A DNA stretch of 64,000 bases from Diplolepis rosae (GCA_030998225.1 JAPYXD010000459.1:2666001-2730000); one strand, 5' to 3'; positions 43,398 to 56,222 are shown, numbered from the stretch's first letter. The notes: a model not told the origin generated them from the sequence alone. Program-made: numbers and translations.

Positions 43398-45592
43398 TTC
43401 AAATTTGACATAATACACTTTATCAAGGTAAACATATACATATACATATACATTTCAAAATCTAACCAAAATTATTACAAAAACAAAAAGGCGAGACGCA
43501 TTGTCTGCTGCGCGATGCTATGAATTACGTTTCTGAGCATCGCTTTTTGCGACTGTCGAGAAAATTTTAGAAGACGGCACATAAAATCTGATGGACTTTA
43601 GAATACAATTTACAAAATTATTTGTTTGAATTACTTTCATTTCAAATTATTCGATGGTCTTTTAAAATCTATGACAAATGAATCCAAAGATTATGAAACT
43701 TTTCATTACTTCTTAGAAAAGATCAGTTAGTGTTTAAAGTACTTTTATAATAATAAATACGCGACTTTTTTTCTTCGACCTTGTTTTTTAAAAGTTATTC
43801 AACTTTTTTCTACTATTTCCTAAAAGTCATTGAAACCTTACAAGACTTTCTCCGATTTTACTTTCTGTCCACGACTCTTCGAATAGTCTATTAAATTTTA
43901 AGCGACAAATTTTTTCCGTGTAAATATGATGTGCTATTTTAATGGAATTGATGAATTATCTAAAATGATGCAAATAATTCTGTTTAATAATTCTTCTATA
44001 AGGTCGATAGATTATATGTATAATAAATCTGAAATATTAAAAATGTAGATGGTCCATTAATTTAAAATGATACATAATTTCTGCGAAGGTGAAGCAGCTA
44101 ATATGGACATTAGTAATTTCGAATTTGTTTCACGCAGATAAAAATGCAGACCTTGAATGCGTCGACTGATCCTGTTTCCCTTTCTCTCATGAGTGTGGAG
44201 GGTTCATGTGGTAAGCCTCATGTCAGAGAATAGATAGGACCTTATGACACTAGGTACACGATTACACCAACGAGTGCGAGTGTTCGGTCCGATGGTACGC
44301 TGCGGTTATCCTCATTGCATATTAACGGCAGCGTCCTGCACCGTGATCAACATACTGCAAATCACTCGTTCTTTTGCTTCTCAACCATTTTAAAATCCTT
44401 GTTCTTATGCTTGAATGCAGGAACATCCCAACAACTTCGTCACGCGTGCTTATGTGACTATAAGATACCTCGTCTTCCCGAAGCGGTGCGACGCGACGCG
44501 ATGGTGCGGTTCAACATATGGACAAGAAGAAGTATTTCATAAGCATTCAGCAGTCGCATACCATCAAAAGTCAATATTAAAATGTTATTCATAAAATAAT
44601 AGATAAATCGTAACAGAAATATTTAACTTTAAAAGAATTCGGTTTGACGCTGATTTCTTATCAGACACTCAAAAAATCAGAAAAATACCTGTTGTGTAAG
44701 TGTTAGAGCCAAAAGTAATATATTTTTAGCATTTTACTTACCGGTTTTTCAAAATATAAATACCGAAAATTTTACGATTTTATACAACGGTTTTGCAACG
44801 AAAATTTTCCCAAATTTTTCAGAGATTCTCCTTATTGTATTGGAAAAATGTACAATAGATAAATTTCAAATTTGACATAATACACTTTATTCTGAAAAAT
44901 GCGCAATTAACAAAATTTTAAAAATACCTTACATTTTCAAAAAGTTTCAACTTAAACAATTCTTTTTATATTTCAATACATGTTAAAACTTTGTTAATGT
45001 AAAAAAATAAATATAATAGTAATATTAATAGTGATATTAATAGTATAGTAATAGTAATATAGTAATATAGTAATAATAATCATATAGTAATAATAATAAT
45101 AATAGAATTTTAAAACATATTACAAAAATTATAAAAAATAATTCTTCAATGTACGCTTTAAACGAAACCAAACGACACGTAATTTCAAAATCTAACCAAA
45201 ATTATTACAAAAACAAAACTGTCGAGAAAATTTTAGAAGACGGCATATAAAATCTGATGGACTTTAGAATACAATTTACAAAATTATTTGTTTGAATTAC
45301 ATCATTTCAAATTATTCGATGGTCTTTTAAAATCTATGACAAATGAATCCAAAGATTATGAAACTTTTCATTACTTCTTAGAAAAGATCAGTTAGTGTTT
45401 AAAATACTTTTATAATAATAAATACGCAACTTTTTTTCTTCGACCTTGTTTTTTAAAAGTTATTCAACTTTTGTCTACTATTTCCTAAAAGTCATTGAAA
45501 CCTTACAAGACTTTCTCCGATTTTACTTTCTGTCCACGACTCTTCGAATAGTCTGTTAAATTTTAAGCGACAAATTTTTTCCGTATACTCTC
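43398..45592 (+). repeat. Pair of direct repeats, 43398-43922 and 44866-45592
   Basis: Both start AATTTCAAATTTGACATAATACACTTTAT-like and end in TTAAGCGACAAATTTTTTCCGT. Shared text includes ATCTGATGGACTTTAG and AACCTTACAAGACTTTCTCC. A 62-base palindromic insert (43490-43552, GCGATGCT and AGCATCGC) is present only in the first; the second has an extra microsatellite-rich stretch. Direct orientation with a 1-kb interior is LTR-like, but no gag or pol and no TG...CA ends were found; unequal duplication is as likely. The interior (43923-44865) has no recognised gene. Confidence 0.6.
45008..45106 (+). repeat. TAATAG-type microsatellite
   Basis: Low-complexity run of TAATAG, TAATAT and TAATAA units, inside the second direct repeat. 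Confidence 0.9.
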
Positions 45593-45599
45593 TGAAGCA

Positions 45600-46660
45600 G
45601 GTACAACTCCACTCAACTATATGAGAAAACAATTAACGCTCATTTTTGTCATTGCGATAGCCTCAACATCTTCAAATCCTACTTATGACAACATCTTTTA
45701 TGGAAACTATCAGCGCGATTACTATAAAAATCCTAAGGCCCCAACACCCCTGTAAATGAGAATGAAGATTTCCCAAGATTTCTTATAGAAAAGTTCATAA
45801 CTTTCCCTTTTGGGAACATTCAGCCCCAACTAGGAATATTATCACTGCTCTATGTGATCTACCCAAAAACAAATCTAACTCTAACAGATATAAATCAGCT
45901 TTAAATGATATCCTTTAAATCATTTTCAACCTACATCTTAATTTAAACTGATGGATCAAAATCCACCTCCGGTTGTGGTTGCTCGGTGGTCACACCACAG
46001 GCTAAATTTCAACATAAATTTCCTGATTTTTACAGCATACTTAGATGCGAAACATATGCTATTCTGCAAGCACTAAAATTTATAGATGCTAGCAAAGAAT
46101 CAAATTTTATAATACTCTCTGACTCGATGTCTGCCATTGAGGAAATTGAAAACACAAGTAAAATTGACTACATTACCCAAGAACTACAAGAGTATTTTTA
46201 CAAACTAAAAACCAATTAAAATATATCACCTTAATTTGGGTTCTATCCAACATGGGTATTGAAGGAAACGACGAAGCTGACTCCTTAGCTAAATCAACTT
46301 GTTTACACCCAGTCTTCGAAGTTTCTGTCATTGTATGCTACAAGGGTCTCAAAATTTGAATCCATAATGTTGTGCGGGCCTTGTTGAATGAGAAATGGAT
46401 GACCATCAAAAACGCTAAACTACACCTGATTAGAAATGACACTTTTGAAAAAAATTTAATCTTCCTATAAAATCAGAAAAATGAAGTGACATTTACTCGA
46501 CTGAGAATTGCTCACACAAACTTAACTCATTCCCACATATATATGTACCAAAAGTGATCCAGTAAATTGTGATGCCTGCGAAGTGATCCTCTCAATCAAC
46601 CACATTCGGACCGAATGCACCAAGTACACGACGAAGCAAAATGAAGAGATGGATATGCGA
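45600..46660 (+). pseudogene. I-type LINE, ORF2 C-terminal part with RNase H
   Basis: This is the 3' end of a non-LTR retrotransposon with an RNase H domain (I clade). Upstream, IASTSSNPTYDNIFYGNYQR fits the linker after reverse transcriptase. The RNase H frame starts at 45947 with TDGSKSTSGCG (first Asp), then RCETYAILQALKF (Glu) and IILSDSMSAIEEI (second Asp), open to a TAA at 46217. A shift then gives IWVLSNMGIEGNDEADSLAK (final Asp; the usual His of SHxG is replaced). The end has VNCDACEVILSINHIRTEC, the C-terminal CCHC motif of this clade, in another frame. Several stops and shifts make it dead. No reverse transcriptase was found upstream, because the direct-repeat block begins there. 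Confidence 0.85.
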
Positions 46661-47272
46661 CAAATAATATGAACACTTAAAACTGCGTACTTATTCTTAT
46701 CTCTAAAAAGTACTGATACTTCTTCGAATGTCTTGTGATCATCTGTGACGATGATGGTATAGTTTGGCTATTAGATTCTAGATTCATACCATCTTTCTTG
46801 GTAAAGTTTCCGGAGACGATGACAGAATCTGATATATTAATTCCATTCATTGATGTTTTATAATCATTCTGGTTTACTCTTGAAGATGGTACTACTTGCT
46901 ATCAAATTTCTTTTCTTAAACCTACTTTTAGTATGCATCTAATGAAAACACGTATGCACAATATAAAAATGAATTCAGTATACGTATAAATAAAATTACA
47001 TTTTAAAAATACAATTTCAATTACGTAGACATAAAACTTTACGAAAAATATTGTTCATAAACACATCTAAAATCATTGTCTTTTGATACAAGATATATAT
47101 TAGAAGTTTAATTCTATAATTGTAGTAAGTAAATAAAAACATTATTGGTTGAAAATGTTTAAAATGGATTTTAAAGAGCTTAAAATAAGCTTTAAAATCA
47201 TGTCACAAAATTCAGATTGATGATCTCTTCCAAAATTGCATTCATCTAAAAAATCGCATATAGGTAAAACAT
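46661..47272. other. Probable LINE 3' region and AT-rich DNA
   Basis: The first bases may be the LINE's 3' end; after about 46720 nothing is recognised. No gene seen. Confidence 0.4.
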
Positions 47273-47990
47273 GCAGATACTATAATTATTTTTTTTTGTT
47301 TTTGCCCTTAATTATTGATTAAGATAAAAAATAATAAGATAAAATAAAAATTGCGAAAGGACTTATGGTAGGCGAGCTCTCAGGCGTGTAGGAACCGGGC
47401 TGTTCCAAAAAACGTCCTCAATCAGCAATCCCTCTCCTATCGGCACCGTGGAAAGCGTGAACCGCGGAACGTACTCCCACAAGGCACATAAAGCACACAA
47501 TTAATTCCAAGGAGGAAACTACACGATGTAACAAGACCCTTGGTGAAGCACGCACAGCACACCACACAATGCACGAACACGAGAAATAGGACACTAATGT
47601 TTAAACCGTTAAAAAATCTTCTTGCAAAATGAAAAAGATCTTTTTCCGAATTGAAAACGAGAAATGTTTCTTTCCCTTCGAGCGACAGTTGACAGACGGA
47701 TGTTAGTTTGCCACACTGCTGTAAGACTGGAAGAAAAAAATACTTGTATTTATGTATTTTTTCTCGTTCACCCACCTCAGTATTTTTTTTTGCGCATTTT
47801 TCGTTGTAGAATGTTTGTTCTTCACGTTTTTAGATTAAAAAGTGTATTGCAGTATCGTCTTACTACCAAAACAATACTTTTAAATACATTTGTTCCCGCG
47901 AATCTACAAAAATATTATAAACCATGTAAAAACTTGTCGAGTTAAAATGTATATTAAACAGATCTTTAAGAATTTGATCCTTCGCGTTTT

Positions 47991-48557
47991 CAGCGAGGGG
48001 TCATTCACTAAAAATCGATTCTACGTGAGCATAATTATTCCATTAACTAGCTCACGATTCATGTGATTCCACACTTGAAGAATGATCAGGTTTGATTCTG
48101 AGAATTAGGAAAGAAAAAAATCGAATCCAACCTTAGAAGAAGCACAGGGATCATTCTGACAGCTGCTCGCAGTGAGCTGCATCATTGCGATTAATTCCTG
48201 TTGATTCCACCTGACTCCAGCTGATTCTTTGTTGATCCTGAATTCCCGACCTAAAAAAAATATTACAGACTAGACTGGCGATGTCAGCTGAGAACCATAA
48301 CAGCTTCACAGCTCCACGTATGTGTAGCCTGCCTGCGAGACTGAGCATTAGACAAGTTTTAGATTCTTGGCGATTCTGAATGATTCCCGGTGATTCTTCT
48401 AAATCTTACTGATGAACGCGGCTCTCAAACTTTCAGAATCAATCTCTAAGATTTTACTGAATCAAGCTGATTCCCCATATTTGACGAGTCACTGATTCTG
48501 AATCGATTATAAGTATGAAAAATCATTGATTCTTCCAGTGAAGGGCCCTTCGGTTTT
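47991..48557. mobile_element. 567-bp element with GATTC motifs
   Basis: It interrupts sequence that is continuous at about 50780-50800 (CGCGTTTTTCAGTATTAAAA), so it is an insertion. GATTC/GAATC words recur more than twenty times, around a GC-richer centre (CAGCTGCTCGCAGTGAGCTG). The ends are loosely inverted (AGGGGTCATTCACT and the complement of AGGGCCCTTCACT). No coding capacity. Confidence 0.65.
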
Positions 48558-48837
48558 AAGTATTAAAACATAATTGTACAATCGTTTTTTATAAAACTAA
48601 AACACTTGCATTAAAGTATTTTCTCTCGTTCACCTACCTGAGTATCACATTTAAGAATATAACAAGTCTACTTGCTAACGGGTGTTTTATCGTGTTTTAT
48701 TTTCGCGGTAAATAAATAGTGTTATCTTTCACGGCTCTAAAGAATTAGTTTACTGTACCCCGTTTTATCACTACAAACACAATACTCGCAGAATAAACAC
48801 AATACTATATTATGTATATAACACAATATTATAAACT

Positions 48838-49888
48838 CCCAAGCAGAAATTAACAATCGGACCAACGTCGATCCAACGTTGCATACAAACTTCTGACTGT
48901 CGAAATCCGACTGTCGGCGGACAGTCGAAATGATAACGATGTACTGCGTTAGTACAACAACAGTTTCCAACGTTGTATCAATACTGGTGACCAACATATT
49001 TTCAACGCTGGCTGTCGAAATTTCTAAAATACTGGTTATATACTTTTATTATTAAATCCATGTTTTACGGTTAAAGACATTTTTTAAAGAAGACTATACT
49101 CTAGAAACAGTCTATTGACTCTCAAACGATTCCCTTCACTATTAGAGGATTTTCTATTCAAAATAAGCATGCGAGGAAATCCTTTAGCAGTTGAACGATT
49201 ATCGTTTCAAATGCTAACCTTGTACTATCAAAGTATTTCCTTTGGTCTTAATATGAAATCCTTTCTCGTACCAAAAAAAAATAATTTCGAGGATAAAAGA
49301 AAACAAATTGTATGATATAACCTATCTAATATAAATAATGGAAATGTACACGAGCCCAACTTTGACACATGCCAATATTAAATAGGTTATCATCAATACT
49401 ACAATAACAGTAAAACGATTCTGTTGTTAGACAAAAGAAATCTGCTTAATTTCAATGGATGCATTCTGAAAGGAATCTAACTTCACTATAAATAGACATT
49501 TTTCAGAGTGTACCAGTGTCGAATCAACTTTGTACAAACACTGGTATTTTACAGTGTTAATTATCAGAGTTGATTAGACACTGGGTGGACCTTGTACATT
49601 TACTGTCGGAAAATTACTTTTTCCACAGTCGGAAGAAGGTTGGGCCTGTTGTACATCCAACATTGTACAGACGCTGGTATTTGACAGTCGACTACCGGGG
49701 CTGAATAGACACTGGATAGACCTTGTACATCCACTGTCGGTAAATTACTTTTTCCACAGTCGGAATAAGGTTGGGCCAATTGTTTCTCAACATTGTACCA
49801 AGGTTGGTAACCCACAGTCGATCTCCTACATCGGACCAGCATTTAAGCGATCGTCACAGTCGGCAGAGTGTCATGATTTCTGCTTGGG
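48838..49888. mobile_element. 1,051-bp CCCAAGCAG element with CAGTCGG/TTGTACA motifs
   Basis: The ends are CCCAAGCAGAAAT and its complement. ACAGTCGG, CGACTGT and TTGTACA words recur, and 49560-49660 is repeated at 49690-49790 (ACCTTGTACATTTACTGTCGG and the second version). The end sequence resembles that of 41943-42873. No protein seen. The short frame at 49115-49315 has no motif. Confidence 0.7.
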
Positions 49889-49889
49889 T

Positions 49890-50960
49890 TGGTTTACTAT
49901 GAATACAATACCTTGAAGAGTATTTTTTCCTAAAATACTCGCATTAAAGTATTTTCTTTCGTTTAATCATAGGAGTATTATATAAGAATATAACAATTCG
50001 ACCCCTTTAATGGTTATATTATTGCAGCTTCGGATCACTACTAATACAATACTAAAATATTTTCTCTCGCTTCATTATGAATATAATACCTTGAAGAGTA
50101 TTTTTGCTTAAAATACTCGCATTAAAGTATTTTCTCTTGTTCACTGTAGGAGTATTATATAAGAATATAACAATTCTACCTGTTAATGGTTGTATTATTG
50201 CTGCACCGAAAATTTTTTTTTCCGAGAGTCAACTATCACCCATAGTTAAGTCTAACCTAGTTGAAATAACACGGATTCCTGTTTAAAAGAATCACGTACA
50301 TACAGTTAAACATACCAATATAAAGCTTGTTACTGAGAAATAAATAATTCTAGTTCTATTAACAATTAAATCCAATTAATATTGCTATGCTGTTATTACA
50401 AAACTCCGCTGTAAAAAGAATATCTTCTGTATTTATTACTTTTTCACTGTGCAAACAAAAATTTATTTTTGCCAACAATTCTTTAGTACTCACTTTTATC
50501 AATATAAATTTTGCTCTAGTAGATTATAAACGTAAAGTTGTTTTTTGGTTATGTTTAATACATGCACCGGAAAGGATCTGTCCGTCAAATCAACTTGCTT
50601 TCTTTGTTTTTCTTACTGAACTTGAACTTTGTCATTTCAACTAGGATTGCAAAGTTGGCAATACTTAATACAATACTTTTAAAGAGTATTTTGTTCCCGC
50701 GAATCCACACAAACATTATAAACTATATAAAAACTAGTCGAGTGTAAATGTATATCACACAGATCTTCAAGGATTTGATCTTTCGCGTTTTTCAGTATTA
50801 AAAGGTAATTGTACAATCGGTTTTTTCAAAAACTAAAATACTTGCATTAAAGTATTTTCTCTCGTCCACTCATCGGAGTATTATAATTAAGAATATGACG
50901 TGTCTACTTGTTAACAGTTGTATTATAATATCAAAAAAACATTTTCTTACGCGCATACTT
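49890..50960 (+). repeat. Repeated CATTAAAGTATTTTCTCTCG units
   Basis: Units with GCATTAAAGTATTTTCTCTC, then about GGAGTATTATATAAGAATAT, occur at about 48608, 49941, 50119 and 50844. Longer identity joins 47870-47990 with 50680-50800. The array is the body of the 4.5-kb element, opened up by the two insertions. No gene seen here. Confidence 0.65.
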
Positions 50961-51859
50961 TCCATTGCTATCTGTAGAATGCTAGTTTTTGCGATTTTAT
51001 GCTTTAAAAATCTATACAAATGTCATAATCCTTCTTTTAAAAAAATTTCTTTTTTCATTTTGCACTTTATCTCCAATGCTTCAAAAAATGTGTATTCTTC
51101 CACGGTTCTGTAAACGTTTGGAGTAACTTTTCTGAAAAATCCTCTCGAACATGTGGTATGGGAATGCCTTTCTCGGACGCTAAAGTGCATAGAAATCTCG
51201 ATTGCCCGGGACAATAAAATGAGTTTTCTTAAAGCGTATACTCTTTGATGATTGGAACCTGACCCTTCATAAAAAATTGCTCTCTGGTCTACACCAACTT
51301 CGAAACACTAGCCTTCCTAATTACAACTTGTTTCCAAATCAGTTTTCTTCCAGTCTTGCAGCAGTGTGGCAAACTGACATCTGTCTGTCAACTGTCGCTC
51401 GAGGGGAAAGAAAAATTTCTCTTTTTTAATTCGAAAAAAATTTTTTTCATTTTGCAAGAAGATTTTTTAACGGTTTAAACATTAGTGTCCTATTTCTCGT
51501 GTTCGTGCATTGTGTGGTGTGCTGTGCGTGCTTCACCAAGGGTCTTGTTACATCGTGTAGTTTCCTCCTTGGAAATAATTGTGTGCTTTATGTGCCTTGT
51601 GGGAGTACGTTCCGCGGTTCACGCTTTCCACAGTGCCGATAGGAGAGGGATTGCTGATTGAGGACGTTTTTTGGAACAGCCCGGTTCCTACACGCCTGAG
51701 AGCTCGCCTACCATAAGTCCTTTCGCAATTTTTATTTTATCTTATTATTTTTTATCTTAATCAATAATTAAGGGCAAAAACAAAAAAAAATAATTATAGT
51801 ATCTGCATGTTTTACCTAACAGTATTTAGTTTTAATGACCTAATGTTAATTAAAATTTA

Positions 51860-51905
51860 TCTGGCGCTAAAGAAGGCCCCCATTTGTGACCGAAACGTTT
51901 ACCTT
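51860..51905 (+). ncRNA. Decayed hammerhead-like motif
   Basis: CTAAAGA, then GGCCCCCATTTGTGACC and GAAACGTTT. The layout is like a PLE hammerhead with a GGCC-type stem II, but the first box departs from CTGATGA. A relative on the minus strand at about 58530-58570 has CTGGAGA and GGGCCCCC. Both are probably remains of another PLE family; about 200 bases after each also match loosely. Confidence 0.35.
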
Positions 51906-52233
51906 CCTAATGTTTATGTCCTTTACGACATAAATAATTAGTAACCTAACTGACCCTATGCCAAATTAAATATCATATATTTATCACTGTGGGTCAATAT
52001 AACAAGGAACATGTATAGAAACATGTCACGATATAGTAGTAAAGAAACTTTAAAGTTTTTAGCTTTGACGCGTTGGGTCGGCAAATGCGTGTGAAGGAGA
52101 GTGTATTGAATGTTAAATTTAGTATACAAGTATACATGTATGTAACTCTTAGTTTGCTTGAATAAGACTTTTAGGATACGTTTATACTAATTTTAATGTA
52201 TCTATACCAATTTTAGTATACAGTATACTTTTG

Positions 52234-54559
52234 TATATGGGATATTCCATATCAGATTTACAATCAAAATTTTGATTAACCTGAAAAATTTTTACTCGTT
52301 CTAGAGAGGAAAAGAAATGACACGTATTTTTTTTTTCAATATGATATGTACATTTTTCAAGTTATTGATTTTTTTATTTTCAAAGTGCAAAAAATGTTTT
52401 TTTCAATACTGCTTCTAATATTCAACGAAGAGCATAGAATACATAAATGAAATATGCCATGGGATCTACTATTAAGTCCATGCTTTGATGAAAACTCAGA
52501 AAAGGTATTTAGTACTTTCTATGCAACAATTAAGTAAACAAATGGAATTATCTCAAAAGGGACATGTCTGAATTGAATCATTTTTTGTGTAATTTGTTCG
52601 TTAAGTACTCAGAACTTTTTGTCAAAATTTGGTAGTGGACCGTTTGATACTTCTCGAGAAAAAAATTTTTTTGTGTGACCGTGCACTTGGAGCGGCGAAG
52701 TATAGAGTCGATAGTCCAAGCAACAGGGCATTTATTATGAATGATTTATGACATTATTTATTTCAGAAAACGGACTGCACCATCAGAAGAAAGGTTGGTC
52801 ATAGAGTAATTGTGTCATGTTTTGGACAATGAAATATGATTTATAAATTTTTTATTAACATTTTAGACCAAAAAATCGCACTTTTTTTAGTTTTTTGCTT
52901 ATAACATTAAAGGTAATTATCCAATCTGGACGAAATCAATTTATAAGTTGTAGACAATTGAATTGCCAACAAATTGAGCTGTCGCTTGATCTGATTGGAT
53001 AATTAGAAGCGAAGAAAATTCGAAAAAACCGTTAAATTTAGCTTTTGTTAAACAAATTAATATCTCAGTTAATTTTTAACTTTTTAGGGTTAAGGTTTGG
53101 TGGAAAAGTAGCAGACTTTATGCTCTTCAAATGCATAAAAAAAAGACACTTTGAGATAATACGTTTTCGCGCTATTGACACTTCAATTTATTTAATCCGT
53201 TAATTGTAAAATGTCTACTTGCCGCAGAGGTGGTCCGATTTTTATTTTGAAAACGGCTTTTAAAAATATAAATCTAGCACAAAATAATGTCAATCTTGGT
53301 TTTTCGCTAAAATGCTGCAAAGTACATTAAAAAAGGCCCAAACATGACTTCAAACTCCTGAAAGACAAGCACGAAAAGCTAGTCTTCAAAGGTCTGTGTA
53401 TGATCAAATAACGACACCATTACAAACATTCCAAACTGACAACAATTGAATTTTCATTTATTTGAAAATATTGGATGTAAAAGTGCATTGTTAATAAATT
53501 ACATGACTGCTTTCGAATTAAACAGTGTTTCTTTCTCAAAAGACTTTTTATTATTTACCGACTTTTATTTGTGGGAACTGCATAAAATCCTCATCGGAAT
53601 ATGGTAGACTCACTTAGAAATGTTTGAGTGCGCTCGACTCTATACTTCGCGTTGCGCGCTCCAAACGCGCGGTCACACAAAAAAATTTTTTTCTCGAAAA
53701 GTATCAAACGGTCCACTACCAAATTTTGACAAAAAGTTCTGAGTACTTAACGAACAAATTACACAAAAAATGATTCAATTCAGACATGTCCCTCTTGAGA
53801 TAATTCCATTTGTTTACTTAATTGTTGCATAGAAAGTACTAAATACCTTTTCTGAGTTTTCATCAAAGCATGGACTTAATAGTAGATCCGGGTGTAGTTC
53901 CGAATAGCTGAATTCTCCGATTTGCATAATATCTATATTATAGAACCTGTAAGGTTATCCCAATCGTTGGCGTAGCCAACAACCAGGGGGTTTGGGGGGG
54001 GGGGAGTGACCCCCCAATAGGAGGGTTCGGGGGCTAGCCCCCGACAGACGGAATTGATTCATTTATTTTTCGTACTAGGAGAACATATTTTTATTGCAGG
54101 TGATTCATCGAAGTCCAATAACCTGTTTTCCATTGAGGAGATAGAACCTTACGGTTCTTAGTGAGAAGGAGTTCGTCGAAGATATCAGATGTATCACTAA
54201 TTTTACCATGAAAATCGTCTTGTCGCTGATTTTGACTATCATATTCGTAATCAGCGCGTCAAAATACATAAGTATACGAAGTTTGAAGAAAATCGGAAAA
54301 TTCAGCTATTCGGAACTTTATCCGTAGATCCCATGGCATATTTCATTTATGTATTCTATACTCTTCGTTGAATATCAGAACCAGTATGAAAAAAAACATT
54401 TTTTGCACTTTGAAAATAAAAAAATCAATAACTTGAAAAATTTACATATCATATTGAAAAAAAAATACGTGTCATTTTTCTTCCTTTCTAGAACGAGGAA
54501 AAGAATTTTCAGTTGAATCAAAATTTTGATTGTAAATCTGATATGGAATGACCCATATA
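52234..54559. mobile_element. Fold-back element with GGGWTATTCCATATCAG ends
   Basis: The left arm (52234 to about 52735) mirrors about 53625-54559 once the insertion 53890-54323 is removed. The ends read TGGGATATTCCATATCAG and the complement of TGGGTCATTCCATATCAG, within TATA. The centre (52736-53624) is AT-rich with no gene. The inner arm edges hold GC words (GAGCGGCGAAGTATAGAG). Non-autonomous. Confidence 0.75.
53890..54323. mobile_element. 434-bp MITE with 8-bp target duplication
   Basis: GTAGATCC lies at 53882-53889 and 54324-54331; the opposite arm (about 52463-52470) has it once, as the empty site. The ends are GGGTGTAGTTCCGAATAGCT and the complement of GGATAAAGTTCCGAATAGCT. The core has a G-rich stretch with a long G run (53988-54003) and the palindrome GGGGGCTAGCCCCC. 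An 8-bp duplication with GG ends fits hAT- or Merlin-like elements. Confidence 0.85.
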
Positions 54560-56222
54560 CAGGGTGTCTAAAAAGTCCCGGGACGGTTGGGTATTTCCTC
54601 AGGTAAAATATTTTTCAAGAAAGTGAAGGTCATTCCTGATGTAAATTTCAACGAGGAATTTAATGGTGACCTTCAGTTTGACCTTGAAGTTGACCTTCAT
54701 GGCTTTTTCAAGGTCAACTTTGTTTTTTTAAATGGAAACCCCCTTTTTTTACATCTGCAATCGATAGAGCGGAAAATTCTACGTTCAGATACGTTCCCAA
54801 GTCATAGGTCAATTGTAACGTTCAAGGTCAATTAGAGGTTATTTGAAATAAACAAAGTTTTCCAAGAGGTCAGTGCAATTCCTGAAGTATTTTTCAACGG
54901 GGAATTCAATGGTGACTACGTTCAAGTACGTACCCAAGTCATAGATCAATTGTAACGTTCCAGGCCAGTTAAAGGTTATTTGAAATTAACAAAGTTTTCG
55001 AAGAGGTCAGTGTAATTCCTGCAGTAAATTTCAACGATAAATTCATTGGTGAGCTCTGTATTGATCTTGGTGATGATCTTCAAGGTTTTTTCAAGGTTTT
55101 TTCCAAGCAGTTTACGTTTACGTTTAGCATTACCCAGGAACAACGACGTGAATGTAGTAAATTCTGTTCCCTTTGGGGTCCTTGATTAGCGTGAGTCCCC
55201 TTGCCTTTCACGCTTCAGTGAAGATGTTCGAACTGAAAACCTTGAGCTTCTTGACAAAAAGCTATGCGATTGTAAAAATGAGTTACAGCATTACGAATCA
55301 TCTTCCTATCAATCAAAGTAGCCTCTTGCAGAATCCGATTCTGCAATTCGTCTAAGCTTTGGGGTTGCGTTGAGTATACTTTGCTCTTTAAATAATCCCA
55401 AAGAAAATAGTCGAGAGGTGTCAGATCAGGAGATCTAGCAGGCCACTCCATTTCACCCCTTCTTCCAATCCACCTATGAGGGAACTGAGTATCCAAATAT
55501 GCTCGAACCTCCCTACCGTAATGAGCCGCTGGTCCGTCCTGCTGGAACCAAATATTTTGAAAATTATCGCCTGTAATCTCCCTTATTCTTGGTACAATTT
55601 AGTTTCTGAGAAGATCTTCATATGCACGGGCATTGAGATTACCATCGATGAAGAAAGGGCCTATCAATGTATCATTCAAGATACCGGCCCAAACATCAAT
55701 CTTTTGTGGATATTGTATGTGACTCTCCAACATCCAATCAGGATTTGTGTCAGACCAATATCTACAATTTTTCCTGTTAAGTTCACCTTTTAAAGTGAAA
55801 GTAGCTTCATCTGAAAATACTGTATTGTACAAGAAAAGAGGATCTCTATCAATTCTGTCCATCATAATTTCACAAAATTCAACCCGACGATCAGGATCGT
55901 GTTCATTGAGCTCTTGTACCAGATGAACTTTGTAAGAATGGAAATTAATGCTTTTTAAAATATTTCGCACTGTCTCATGAGCAACGTCACGCTCATCACT
56001 AGCTCGACGTAAACTAAAGTGTGGGTTTTCAACAAATGCTTGGGCTATGTCCATCTGCATCTCTTCAGATCCTGCAGATTTTGGCCGACCAATATTGGAG
56101 AAAATGGTGATATAATTGTACTTATGCCTAAAAATAAAAGCAAATTTTATTACTTGAAATAGTAAAATTGTAATCGACACATCAAACGAATTATATTGAG
56201 GTAAACCCAATAAATGTTTCAT
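54560..56222 (-). pseudogene. DD41D (VISITOR-type) Tc1/mariner transposase
   Basis: Cut-and-paste transposase of the Tc1/mariner superfamily. On the minus strand one frame runs from 56222 to 55215, 336 codons, with one stop at about 55599. A helix-turn-helix is suggested by GRPKSAGSEEM and ASDERDVAHETVRNILK. The catalytic region has HLVQELNEHDPDRRVEFCE, FSDEATF (first Asp, about 55810), QQDGPAAHY (second Asp, about 55537) and SPDLTPLDYFLW (third Asp, about 55411). I count 41 residues between the second and third Asp, the DD41D spacing. The frame ends YNRIAFCQEAQGFQFEHLH. The 3' end of the element is CAGGGTGTCTAAAAAGTC at 54560, after TA. The first 44 residues are unlike a transposase, and their DNA is shared with the CACGGAG element at 60316, so the 5' end is chimeric. 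Confidence 0.85.
54630..55100 (+). repeat. Degenerate threefold repeat in the transposon tail
   Basis: ATTCCTGATGTAAATTTCAACGAGGAATT-like text occurs at about 54633, 54886 and 55013, each followed by TGGTGA. AAGGTCA words are frequent between. It is the untranslated 3' part of the DD41D element. Confidence 0.75.

Larger units (their letters stand above)
47273..51816. mobile_element. 4.5-kb element with about 470-bp terminal inverted repeats
   Basis: The left arm 47273-47738 mirrors 51340-51816 with few differences. The ends read GGTAAAACATGCAGATAC, between TA (47271-47272 and 51817-51818). The arms are GC-richer than the interior. The interior has tandem-like units and two nested elements but no convincing protein. 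A short plus-strand phrase near 51145 (EHVVWECLSRTLK) recalls a LINE C-terminus, too short to claim. The length of the repeats recalls Polintons or fold-back Tc elements, but no Polinton gene is present. Confidence 0.7.

Noticed and set aside
51120..51240. LINE reverse transcriptase tail (EHVVWEC phrase)
   Set aside because: About a dozen residues resemble LINE C-termini, but stops follow at once and no other motif supports it.
47273..51816. Polinton/Maverick
   Set aside because: Long terminal repeats suggested it, but no integrase, DNA polymerase B, ATPase, protease or capsid frame is present, and the flanks look like TA rather than a 6-bp duplication.
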